Source: Hydractinia symbiolongicarpus
Lineage: Eukaryota > Cnidaria > Hydrozoa > Anthoathecata > Hydractiniidae
DNA: 64,000 nucleotides
Direction of reading: 5' to 3'
Assembly (NCBI RefSeq): GCF_029227915.1
Contig: NC_079880.1
Coordinates: 33,351,501-33,415,500, forward strand
Made by a program: the position numbers and the translations under genes. Shown piece by piece: positions 9,961-21,700 of this stretch (positions are counted from its first letter, which is position 1; each line of letters begins with the position of its first letter). The notes under the pieces were generated by a model. The model saw nothing but the letters and a program-made list of their open reading frames with translations. It did not search any database and was not told the DNA's origin.

Positions 9961-9961
9961 T

Positions 9962-12900
9962 AACCACGTGATTTACGTGTAAGGCCTTTATTAGGCGTCC
10001 AGAGGCCGTATTATAGCCTTTTCATGGCGTGTGCATGTGGATTACGGCGTTCTGAAGCCATGGAACCAGGAATAACAACTTAGGACGTTCTAGTGTATTG
10101 AGAGTGGAAGGACTAGACCAATGGTAAATTACGCAGGCACGCGAAACCACACGATTACGTGTAAGGCATTTAATAGGCGTCAAAAGGCCGTATTATAGCC
10201 TTTTCATGTCGTGTGCATGTGGTTTACGGCGTTGTAAAGCCATGGAACCAGAGAAAAAAACTTAGGACGGCGTAGTGTATTGAGAGTGGAAGAACTAGAC
10301 CAATGGTAACAAGCTTGGACACGTGGAACCCCGTGATTTACGTGTAAGGCATTTAATAGGCGTCAAAAGGCCGTATTATAGTCTTTTCATGGCGTGTGCA
10401 TGTGGTTTACAGCGTTGTAAAGCCATGGAACCAGGAAAAACAACTTAGGACGTTCTAGTGTATTGAGAGTGGATGGACTGGACCAATGGTAACAAGCTTG
10501 GACGCGTGGAACAACGTGATTTACGTGTAAGGCCTTTATTAGGCGTCCAGAGGCCGTATTATAGCCTTTTCATGGCGTGTGCATGTGGATTACGGCGTTG
10601 TAAAGCCATGGAACCAGGGAAAACAACTTAGGACGGCGTAGTGTATTGAGAGTGGAAGAACTAGACCAGTGGTAACAAGCTTGGACGCGTGGAACCACGT
10701 GATTTACGTGTAAGGCATTTAATAGGCGTCAAAAGGCCGTATTATAGGATTTTCATGGCGTGTGCATGTGGTTTACGGCGTTGTATAGCCATGGAACCAG
10801 GAAAAACAACTTAGGACGGCGCAGTGTATTGAGAGTGGAAGGATTAGACCAATGGTAACCTGCGCAGGCACGCCAAACCACACGATTACGTGTAAGGCAT
10901 TTAATAGGCGTCAAAAGGCCGTATTACAGCCTTTTCATGGCCTGTGCATGTGGTTTACGGCGTTGTAAAGCCATGGAACCAGGAAAAACAACTTAGGACG
11001 GCGTAGTGTATTGAGAGTGGAAGAACTAGACTAATGGTAACAAGCTTGGACGCGTGGAACCACGTGATTTACGTGTAAGGCCTTTATTAGGCGTCCAGAG
11101 GCCGTATTATAGCCTTTTCATGGCGTGTGCATGTGGATTACGGCGTTCTGAAGCCATGGAACCAGGAATAACAACTTAGGACGTTCTAGTGTATTGAGAG
11201 TGGAAGGACTAGACCAATGGTAACAAGCTTGGACGCGTTGAACTTTGTGATTTACGTGTAAGGCCTTTATTAGGCGTCCAGAGGCCGTATTATAGCCTTT
11301 TCATGGCGTGTGCATGTGGATTACGGCGTTCTGAAGCCATGGAACCAGGAATAACTACTTAGGACGTTCTAGTGTATTGAGAGTGGAAGGACTAGACCAA
11401 TGGTAAATTGCGCAGGCACGCGAAACCACACGATTACGTGTAAGGCATTTAATAGGCGTCAAAAGGCCGTATTATAGCCTTTTCATGTCGTGTGCATGTG
11501 GTTTACGGCGTTGTAAAGCCATGGAACCAGAGAAAAAAACTTAGGACGGCGTAGTGTATTGAGAGTGGAAGAACTAGACCAATGGTAACAAGCTTGGACA
11601 CGTGGAACCCCGTGATTTACGTGTAAGGCATTTAATAGGCGTCAAAAGGCCGTATTATAGTCTTTTCATGGCGTGAGCATGTGGTTTACAGCGTTGTAAA
11701 GCCATGGAACCAGGAAAAACAACTTAGGACGTTCTAGTGTATTGAGAGTGGATGGACTAGACCAATGGTAACAAGCTTGGACGGGTGGAACAACGTGATT
11801 TACGTGTAAGGCCTTTATTAGGCGTCCAGAGGCCGTATTATAGCCTTTTCATGGCGTGTGCATGTGGATTACGACGTTGTAAAGCCATGGAACCAGGGAA
11901 AACAACTTAGGACGGCGTAGTGTATTGAGAGTGGAAGAACTAGACCAATGGTAACAAGCTTGGACGCGTGGAACCACGTGATTTACGTGTAAGGCATTTA
12001 ATAGGCGTCAAAAGGCCGTATTATAGCATTTTCATGGCGTGTGCATGTGGTTTACGGCGTTGTAAAGCCATGGAGCCAGGAAAAACAACTTAGGACGTTC
12101 TAGTGTATTGAGAGTGGAAGGACTAGACCAATGGTAACCTGCGCAGGCACGCGAAACCACACGATTACGTGTAAGGCATTTAATAGGCGTCAAAAGGCCG
12201 TATTATAGCCTTTTCATGGCGTGTGGATGTGGTTTACGGCGTTGTAAAGCCATGGAACCAGAAAAAACAACTTAGGACGGCGTAGTGTATTGAGAGTGGA
12301 AGAACTAGACCAATGGTAACAAGCTTGGACGCGTGGAACCACGTGATTTACGTGTAAGGCATTTAATAGGCGTCAAAAGGCCGTATTATAGGATTTTCAT
12401 GGCGTGTGCATGTGGTTTACGGCGTTGTATAGCCATGGAACCAGGAAAAACAACTTAGGACGGCGCAGTGTATTGAGAGTGGAAGGACTAGACCAATGGT
12501 AACCTGCGCAGGCACGCGAAACCACACGATTACGTGTAAGGCATTTAATAGGCGTCAAAGGCCGTATTACAGCCTTTTCATGGCCTGTGCATGTGGTTTA
12601 CGGCGTTGTAAAGCCATGGAACCAGGAAAAACAACTTAGGACGGCGTAGTGTATTGAGAGTGGAAGAACTAGACTAATGGTAACAAGCTTGGACGCGTGG
12701 AACCACGTGATTTACGTGTAAGGCCTTTATTAGGCGTCCAGAGGCCGTATTATAGCCTTTTCATGGCGTGTGCATGTGGATTACGGCGTTCTGAAGCCAT
12801 GGAACCAGGAATAACAACTTAGGACGTTCTAGTGTATTGAGAGTGGAAGGACTAGACCAATGGTAACAAGCTTGGACGCGTTGAACTTTGTGATTTACGT

Positions 12901-15900
12901 GTAAGGCTTTTATTAGGCGTCCAGAGGCCGTATTATAGCCTTTTCATGGCGTGTGCATGTGGATTACGGCGTTCTGAAGCCATGAAACCAGGAAAAACAA
13001 CTTAGGACGTTCTAGTGTATTGAGAGTGGATGGACTAGACCAATGGTAACAAGCTTGGACGCGTTGAACAACGTGATTTACGTGTAAGGCCTTTATTAGG
13101 CGTCCAGAGGCCGTATTATAGCCTTTTCATGGCGTGTGCATGTGGATTACGACGTTGTAAAGCCATGGAACCAGGGAAAACAACTTAGGACGGCGTAGTG
13201 TATTGAGAGTGGAAGAACTAGACCAATGGTAACAAGCTTGGACGCGTGGAACCACGTGATTTACGTGTAAGGCATTTAATAGGCGTCAAAAGGCCGTATT
13301 ATAGCATTTTCATGGCGTGTGCATGTGGTTTACGGCGTTGTAAAGCCATGGAGCCAGGAAAAACAACTTAGGACGTTCTAGTGTATTGAGAGTGGAAGGA
13401 CTAGACCAATGGTAACCTGCGCAGGCACGCGAAACCACACGATTACGTGTAAGGCATTTAATAGGCGTCAAAAGGCCGTATTATAGCCTTTTCATGGCGT
13501 GTGCATGTGGTTTACGGCGTTGTAAAGCCATGGAGCCAGGAAAAACAACTTAGGACGTTCTAGTGTATTGAGAGTGGAAGGACTAGACCAATGGTAACCT
13601 GCGCAGGCACGCGAAACCACACGATTACGTGTAAGGCATTTAATAGGCGTCAAAAGGCCGTATTATAGCCTTTTCATGGCGTGTGGATGTGGTTTACGGC
13701 GTTGCAAAGCCATGGAACCAGAAAAAACAACTTAGGACGGCGTAGTGTATTGAGAGTGGAAGAACTAGACCAATGGTAACAAGCTTGGACGCGTGGAACC
13801 ACGTGATTTACGTGTAAGGCCTTTATTCGTCGTCCAGAGGCCGTATTATAGCCTTTTCATGGCGTGTGCATGTGGATTACGGCGTTGTAAAGCCATGGAA
13901 CCAGGGAAAACAACTTAGGACGGCGTAGTGTATTGAGAGTGGAAGAACTAGACCAATGGTAACAAGCTTGGACGCGTGGAACCCCGTGATTTACGTGTAA
14001 GGCATTTATTAGGCGTCCAGAGGCCGTATTATAGCCTTTTCATGGCGTGTGCATGTGGATTACGGCGTTGTAAAGCCATGGAACCAGGGAAAACAACTTA
14101 GGACGGCGTAGTGTATTGAGTGTGGAAGAACTAGACCAATGGTAACAAGTTTGGACGCGTGGAACCCCGTGATTTACGTGTAAGACATTTAATAGGCGTC
14201 AAAAAGCCGTATTATAGCCTTTTCATGGCCTGTGCATGTGGATTACGACGTTGTAAAGCCATGGAACCAGGGAAAACAACTTAGGACGGCGTAGTGTATT
14301 GAGAGTGGAAGAACTAGACCAATGGTAACAAGCTTGGACGCGTGGAACCACGTGATTTACGTGTAAGGCATTTAATAGGCGTCAAAAGGCCGTATTATAG
14401 CATTTTCATGGCGTGTGCATGTGGTTTACGGCGTTGTAAAGCCATGGAGCCAGGAAAAACAACTTAGGACGTTCTAGTGTATTGAGAGTGGAAGGACTAG
14501 ACCAATGGTAACCTGCGCAGGCACGCGAAACCACACGATTACGTGTAAGGCATTTAATAGGCGTCAAAAGGCCGTATTATAGCCTTTTCATGGCGTGTGG
14601 ATGTGGTTTACGGCGTTGTAAAGCCATGGAACCAGAAAAAACAACTTAGGACGGCGTAGTGTATTGAGAGTGGAAGAACTAGACCAATGGTAACAAGCTT
14701 GGACGCGTGGAACCACGTGATTTACGTGTAAGGCCTTTATTCGGCGTCCAGAGGCCGTATTATAGCCTTTTCATGGCGTGTGCATGTGGATTACGGCGTT
14801 GTAAAGCCATGGAACCAGGGAAAACAACTTAGGACGGCGTAGTGTATTGAGAGTGGAAGAACTAGACCAATGGTAACAAGCTTGGACGCGTGGAACCCCG
14901 TGATTTACGTGTAAGGCATTTATTAGGCGTCCAGAGGCCGTATTATAGCCTTTTCATGGCGTGTGCATGTGGATTACGGCGTTGTAAAGCCATGGAACCA
15001 GGGAAAACAACTTAGGACGGCGTAGTGTATTGAGAGTGGAAGAACTAGACCAATGGTAACAAGTTTGGACGCGTGGAACCCCGTGATTTACGTGTAAGAC
15101 ATTTAATAGGCGTCAAAAAGCCGTATTATAGCCTTTTCATGGCGTGTTCATGTGGTTTACGGCGTTGTAAAGCCATGGAACCAGAAAAAACAACTTAGGA
15201 CGGCGGAGTGTATCGAGAGTGGAAGAACTAGACCAATGGTAACAAGCTTGGACGCGTGGAACTTTGTGATTTACGTGTAAGGCCTTTATTAGGCGTCCAG
15301 AGGCCGTATTATAGCCTTTTCATGGCATGTGCATGTGGATTACGGCGTTGTAAAGCCATGGAGCCAGGGAAAACAACTTAGGACGGCGTAGTGTATTGAG
15401 AGTGGAAGAACTAGACCAATGGTAACAAGCTTGGACGTGTGGAACCCCGTGATTTACGTGTAAGGCATTTAATGGGCGTCAAAAGGCCGTATTATAGCCT
15501 TTTCATGGCGTGTGCACGTGGTTTACGGCGTTGTAAAGCCATGGAACCAGGAAAAACATCTTAGGACGAGGTAGTGTATTGGGAGTGGAAGAACTAGACC
15601 AATGGTAACAAGCCTGGACGCGTGGAACCACGTGATTTACGTGTAAGGCCTTTATTAGGCGTCCAGAGGCCGTATTATAGCCTTTTCATGGCGTGTGCAT
15701 GTGGATTACGGCGTTGTGAAGCCATGGAACCAGGAAAAGCAACTTAGGACGGCGTAGTGTATTGGGAGTGGAAGAACTAGACCAATGGTAACAAGCTTGG
15801 ACGCGTGGAACCACGTGATTTACGTGTAAGGCCCTTATTAGGCGTCCAGAGGCCGTATTATAGCCTCTTCATGGCGTGTGCATGTGGATTACGGCGTTGT

Positions 15901-15953
15901 AAAGCCATGGAACCAGGGAAAACAACATAGGTTGGCGTAGTGCATTGAGAGTG
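9962..15953. repeat. 183-bp satellite array, middle block
   Basis: About 33 monomers of the same family, beginning part-way through a class A monomer at the LINE-A 5' boundary. The second half contains monomers of the 9-mer HOR type (CAAGTTTGG at 14146 and 15060, 5 monomers apart). The block ends in the diagnostic string ACATAGGTTGGCGTAGTGC followed by ATTGAGAGTG, where the partial LINE-B copy begins. No genes are seen in it. Confidence 0.96.
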
Positions 15954-17357
15954 CTGAGCACTGTAGCCTTTCCTAAATCCACACTGAAACTTACTTAAGT
16001 ATCGGTTAAAATAATCTTCAATCTGACGATACAGACATCTTTCAAAGATTTTTGAAAGGTTACTAAGAATGCTTATAGGTCTGTAGTTTGATTTGTTAGA
16101 TCTGTCTTTTTCTTTAAAAAGTGGTGTCACATCTGCCCTTTTCAAAAATTCTGGGTATTTACACAGATCAATTGCAGAGTTAACAGAGAAATGTAAAATT
16201 TCTAAATACTGATCTTCGTTTTCCTTAATTATTTTTGTTGGTATATCGGTTTCTTGGCATGCCTTATGAATATTCAAATTTCGTATCTCTCTCCTGATTT
16301 CAGCTTTTTCTACATGATTGAAGGAAAAACCAGGATTGTAATCACCAATGTTTTTTTTTATATTCAGTATACTTGGATGGTTTTCATATCGTTTAATAGC
16401 CTTCAAAACAGGGTCATCTACGTTTGAGCAAATTACAAGGATTGTGTCAGATATTGTAAGATCCAGATTTTTTACAATATTCGTGAAGAAAGTGTTGAAA
16501 ATGTTTGCAACCTTTTCATCATCCGATATGATTTCTTCTTTTTCTATCAGTGTTATAATTTGGGTCGATGGTCCTTTATCGGACAAGAAAGGTTTTATAG
16601 TTTTCCAAAATGTCTTATTATCGGTAATTTTTTTAACATTTAGATTGTTGTAATAATCATATTTTTCTTTTCGAAATAGTGTGACACAAATATTTCTTTG
16701 TTGATTAAAAGCTAATCTATTTTCTTCTGTTTTATTTTTTAAGTATTTATTTCTAAGCCTACTTCTTTTCATAACAGCCTTATGCAGGGTCCTATTCATG
16801 AACGGTGATTGGTTTGCTCTTACGTATTTTTTTTTTAATGGCGCAATTTTGTTAAGGACTGATTTTGCACATTCATGAAAGTTTTCTAACTCATCATCTA
16901 TCTTTTTTTTCGATTTTTCTATATTTTGAAGTCGACATGTTAGCTCATAACAAAAACGTTCATTTGAAAAGTTTTTGTAATTCCTATATTTGATGATATG
17001 AGATTTTTGCTTCTGAAAATATATTTTCATTACAGTGATGGCCATTTTATGGAAATCGGAGAGACCTGTTTCCAATGTGCTGGTGTTTTGGAAATAGTTA
17101 TATCGATTTGTGAGAAAAAGATCAATACACGATGGGTTATAAGGGTTTTTAAAGCATGTGGGGCCCTTCACGAGGCACTTAAGGTTGTAGAGTTCAGCAA
17201 ATTCTGTCATGCTATTTTCGTTAATTTCCGCATTAAAATCTCCTAATAGTAATATGTTGTCATAATTTGCAGACAAAACATCAAGACCGTTACCAATATT
17301 TTTTAGATGTTCAGATATAGCATTTTTGTGGTGGTTGTATGAGCAACAGAGCAGCCA
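15858..17357 (-). pseudogene. LINE-B ORF2 fragment fused to satellite sequence
   Basis: Open frame in which the endonuclease C-part and the first RT segment (through RKGYSAQH) continue for 30 residues into satellite DNA before stopping at 15858. The LINE part is identical in sequence to LINE-A; the satellite part begins right after the CAC codon at the duplication junction. RT motifs A (LTDLSKAFD), B (GVPQGS) and C (YADD) are all missing, so no polymerase activity is possible. The endonuclease motifs LLGDFNA, IDLFLTN and SDFH remain. The frame has no start of its own and lies downstream of the same A9 slip as in LINE-A. Confidence 0.88.
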
Positions 17358-17818
17358 TTTTTTTTTCGCAGGTTTAGTTCGACAAAAAATCCTTCAAAAT
17401 TGTCCGTACTAGTACTAGTTGGATGCAACTGTTTTGATGGAATATCTTGACGTACATATAAGAGCATACCTCCACCTTTACTATTACGATCCAGACGAAA
17501 AGGCTTTGTGTAACCGTCAATTTTAAATTGAGCGGTAGGAAAAGAGCTATCAATTTTAGTTTCAGAGATTAAAAGAACATCAAGGTTTCCATCAATTGCA
17601 TCAACTAGACAGTCGAATTTATTTCGTACGGAATTAATGTTAATTTGTCCAAGAATAATCCTATTTAAGTTTTGTAGACGTAAGTTTTTTAAGCAGGAAG
17701 AGAACGATATATCATTTTCTATCGTTTCTAGAGTTTTATTTATATTAAATGGTGCAATTGCATTAGGAAGAGTTGCTTCTTTTTTGTTAGATATTTTTGT
17801 GGGGATACTATTGCTCAT
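17303..17818 (-). pseudogene. LINE-B ORF2 N-terminal endonuclease part
   Basis: Exact duplicate of 8497-9012: ATG start 12 bases after the ORF1 stop, GQININS, ISETK and GGGMLLYV motifs, then loss of frame at the nine-base homopolymer (17358-17366) and a stop at 17303. Protein sequence is identical to the LINE-A copy, which fits very recent duplication. It is a remnant, since the downstream RT is truncated. Confidence 0.87.
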
Positions 17819-17830
17819 ACAAACACCAAG

Positions 17831-18766
17831 TCAATCCTTAGAAATAAAATTTAAAAAAGAATTAGCCAGTGTTACCGATCCATATTGGTTCAAATGTAGT
17901 TTACTTCTGTTAAGGTGACGATTCCGATCCATCTGCTGATAGTGATTTATGAATGCGATATTTCGTTCAGCACATCCTTTATATAGGTGGTCATTGAGTT
18001 CGTCACATCTAATACCTTGATCGTCATTTCTTGGAGTCAGACCAGATACGGATACGTTCATATTCGAGTTAATCAATGATGTTGCTAAATTAATTATATC
18101 GTTAGCTATAACCTCTGGTGCTACGTTTCTAGAAAGATCATTTGTGCCAACATGAAGGATGATGTTATCTGGCTTTTTCTTCATGGTTGGTTTGACGTAT
18201 TCATACATGTCTTCTGTCGTAGCTCCAGGAAAGGATTTTAGTATAACTCTCTTGTTTTGGTTGTAGTCAAGGGATTTGGTCATCTTGTAACCGTTGATGC
18301 CTTTTATTATACTATCTCCTAGTATACATGTAATTTTTTTAGTGTTAATAATGTTATTAGCGTTATTAAGTGATTGCCTTTTTGTTGGAATGTTTTCTTT
18401 ATTATTATGTACAATTATGTCTTCATTATTATGTACAATTATGTCTTCATTATTATGTACAATTAGTTCCTCATTATTATGTATAAAGTTATTATTATTA
18501 TAAGTATCACCTCTAAAACTTTCTGTTATTTCAGAGTGATCATTATTCTCATTATACAGATGTTCAAATCGATTTCGATGAACAAAGCTTTGGTTGTTAT
18601 GGCGACTAATAGCTTCATTGTTGTTGCTAATGATTGTGCTTCTATTTTTATTTTTTTTATTAACTGTTTGAAATGAATTAAAATTTTCTTGCTGTAGCGA
18701 TTTTGTAGAATAGTTATGCTCGACTGAGTTTTCAACTAAAATTTTTATGATTTCGTTTTTACTTTG
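17831..18766 (-). pseudogene. LINE-B ORF1, SGNH hydrolase-type, 5'-truncated
   Basis: Duplicate of the LINE-A ORF1 at an offset of 8806 bp and, like it, open to the satellite junction with no start. The GDS, HVGTNDL and SKLHLNQYG segments are unchanged. The one substitution noticed (18694) changes a Lys codon to Gln in the low-complexity N-terminal part. It keeps the 24-bp minisatellite at 18397-18486. Confidence 0.85.
18397..18486. repeat. 24-bp minisatellite inside LINE-B ORF1
   Basis: Same four-copy array as in LINE-A at 9591-9680, unchanged in copy number, again indicating that LINE-B is a recent DNA-level duplicate. Confidence 0.85.
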
Positions 18767-21700
18767 TAACCACGTGATTTACGTGTAAGGCCTTTATTAG
18801 GCGTCCAGAGGCCGTATTATAGCCTTTTCATGGCGTGTGCATGTGGATTACGGCGTTCTGAAGCCATGGAACCAGGAATAACAACTTAGGACGTTCTAGT
18901 GTATTGAGAGTGGAAGGACTAGACCAATGGTAAATTACGCAGGCACGCGAAACCACACGATTACGTGTAAGGCATTTAATAGGCGTCAAAAGGCCGTATT
19001 ATAGCCTTTTCATGTCGTGTGCATGTGGTTTACGGCGTTGTAAAGCCATGGAACCAGAGAAAAAAACTTAGGACGGCGTAGTGTATTGAGAGTGGAAGAA
19101 CTAGACCAATGGTAACAAGCTTGGACACGTGGAACCCCGTGATTTACGTGTAAGGCATTTAATAGGCGTCAAAAGGCCGTATTATAGTCTTTTCATGGCG
19201 TGTGCATGTGGTTTACAGCGTTGTAAAGCCATGGAACCAGGAAAAACAACTTAGGACGTTCTAGTGTATTGAGAGTGGATGGACTGGACCAATGGTAACA
19301 AGCTTGGACGCGTGGAACAACGTGATTTACGTGTAAGGCCTTTATTAGGCGTCCAGAGGCCGTATTATAGCCTTTTCATGGCGTGTGCATGTGGATTACG
19401 GCGTTGTAAAGCCATGGAACCAGGGAAAACAACTTAGGACGGCGTAGTGTATTGAGAGTGGAAGAACTAGACCAATGGTAACAAGCTTGGACGCGTGGAA
19501 CCACGTGATTTACGTGTAAGGCATTTAATAGGCGTCAAAAGGCCGTATTATAGGATTTTCATGGCGTGTGCATGTGGTTTACGGCGTTGTATAGCCATGG
19601 AACCAGGAAAAACAACTTAGGACGGCGCAGTGTATTGAGAGTGGAAGGATTAGACCAATGGTAACCTGCGCAGGCACGCCAAACCACACGATTACGTGTA
19701 AGGCATTTAATAGGCGTCAAAAGGCCGTATTACAGCCTTTTCATGGCCTGTGCATGTGGTTTACGGCGTTGTAAAGCCATGGAACCAGGAAAAACAACTT
19801 AGGACGGCGTAGTGTATTGAGAGTGGAAGAACTAGACTAATGGTAACAAGCTTGGACGCGTGGAACCACGTGATTTACGTGTAAGGCCTTTATTAGGCGT
19901 CCAGAGGCCGTATTATAGCCTTTTCATGGCGTGTACATGTGGATTACGGCGTTCTGAAGCCATGGAACCAGGAATAACAACTTAGGACGTTCTAGTGTAT
20001 TGAGAGTGGAAGGACTAGACCAATGGTAACAAGCTTGGACGCGTTGAACTTTGTGATTTACGTGTAAGGCCTTTATTAGGCGTCCAGAGGCCGTATTATA
20101 GCCTTTTCATGGCGTGTGCATGTGGATTACGGCGTTCTGAAGCCATGGAACCAGGAATAACTACTTAGGACGTTCTAGTGTATTGAGAGTGGAAGGACTA
20201 GACCAATGGTAAATTGCGCAGGCACGCGAAACCACACGATTACGTGTAAGGCATTTAATAGGCGTCAAAAGGCCGTATTATAGCCTTTTCATGTCGTGTG
20301 CATGTGGTTTACGGCGTTGTAAAGCCATGGAACCAGAGAAAAAAACTTAGGACGGCGTAGTGTATTGAGAGTGGAAGAACTAGACCAATGGTAACAAGCT
20401 TGGACACGTGGAACCCCGTGATTTACGTGTAAGGCATTTAATAGGCGTCAAAAGGCCGTATTATAGTCTTTTCATGGCGTGAGCATGTGGTTTACAGCGT
20501 TGTAAAGCCATGGAACCAGGAAAAACAACTTAGGACGTTCTAGTGTATTGAGAGTGGATGGACTAGACCAATGGTAACAAGCTTGGACGGGTGGAACAAC
20601 GTGATTTACGTGTAAGGCCTTTATTAGGCGTCCAGAGGCCGTATTATAGCCTTTTCATGGCGTGTGCATGTGGATTACGACGTTGTAAAGCCATGGAACC
20701 AGGGAAAACAACTTAGGACGGCGTAGTGTATTGAGAGTGGAAGAACTAGACCAATGGTAACAAGCTTGGACGCGTGGAACCACGTGATTTACGTGTAAGG
20801 CATTTAATAGGCGTCAAAAGGCCGTATTATAGCCTTTTCATGGCGTGTGGATGTGGTTTACGGCGTTGTAAAGCCATGGAACCAGAAAAAACAACTTAGG
20901 ACGGCGTAGTGTATTGAGAGTGGAAGAACTAGACCAATGGTAACAAGCTTGGACGCGTGGAACCACGTGATTTACGTGTAAGGCATTTAATAGGCGTCAA
21001 AAGGCCGTATTATAGGATTTTCATGGCGTGTGCATGTGGTTTACGGCGTTGTATAGCCATGGAACCAGGAAAAACAACTTAGGACGGCGCAGTGTATTGA
21101 GAGTGGAAGGACTAGACCAATGGTAACCTGCGCAGGCACGCGAAACCACACGATTACGTGTAAGGCATTTAATAGGCGTCAAAGGCCGTATTACAGCCTT
21201 TTCATGGCCTGTGCATGTGGTTTACGGCGTTGTAAAGCCATGGAACCAGGAAAAACAACTTAGGACGGCGTAGTGTATTGAGAGTGGAAGAACTAGACTA
21301 ATGGTAACAAGCTTGGACGCGTGGAACCACGTGATTTACGTGTAAGGCCTTTATTAGGCGTCCAGAGGCCGTATTATAGCCTTTTCATGGCGTGTGCATG
21401 TGGATTACGGCGTTCTGAAGCCATGGAACCAGGAATAACAACTTAGGACGTTCTAGTGTATTGAGAGTGGAAGGACTAGACCAATGGTAACAAGCTTGGA
21501 CGCGTTGAACTTTGTGATTTACGTGTAAGGCTTTTATTAGGCGTCCAGAGGCCGTATTATAGCCTTTTCATGGCGTGTGCATGTGGATTACGGCGTTCTG
21601 AAGCCATGGAACCAGGAATAACTACTTAGGACGTTCTAGTGTATTGAGAGTGGAAGGACTAGACCAATGGTAAATTGCGCAGGCACGCGAAACCACACGA

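Larger units (their letters stand above)
5735..9961 (-). mobile_element. LINE-A: CR1/L2-like non-LTR retrotransposon, 5'-truncated
   Basis: A 4.2 kb AT-rich insertion on the minus strand, inside a satellite monomer. In transcription order it holds a 5'-truncated ORF1 with an SGNH hydrolase domain, an ORF2 with an AP endonuclease and reverse transcriptase, and a short 3' UTR ending in a (TAA)n tail. The satellite resumes exactly where it stopped (GCGTGGAA on the left, CCACGTGATT on the right), with only the dinucleotide AA shared by both flanks. ORF order, the esterase-like ORF1 and the RT motifs fit the CR1/L2 group of the Jockey superfamily; the exact clade is inference. The missing ORF1 start and an ORF2 frameshift make it non-autonomous as sequenced. 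Confidence 0.93.
15954..18767 (-). mobile_element. LINE-B: partial duplicate copy of LINE-A lacking its 3' third
   Basis: Matches LINE-A 7148-9961 at a constant offset of 8806 bp with one substitution noticed. It lacks the last part of ORF2 (RT motifs A onward), the 3' UTR and the TAA tail. Loss of the 3' end is the opposite of ordinary LINE 5' truncation. Its 5' boundary is the same satellite junction as in LINE-A. It therefore arose as part of a DNA duplication, not by retrotransposition, and cannot encode a functional RT. Confidence 0.93.

Noticed and set aside
18526-18735. 69-codon minus-strand frame in LINE-B
   Set aside because: Alternative frame over the AT-rich ORF1 N-terminal region, exposed by the single T to G change at 18694; the true ORF1 frame is open across the same stretch.
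15954-18767. Second independent LINE insertion
   Set aside because: It has the same 5' junction and flanking satellite as LINE-A, one noticed substitution, and lacks the 3' end; duplication of DNA explains it better.
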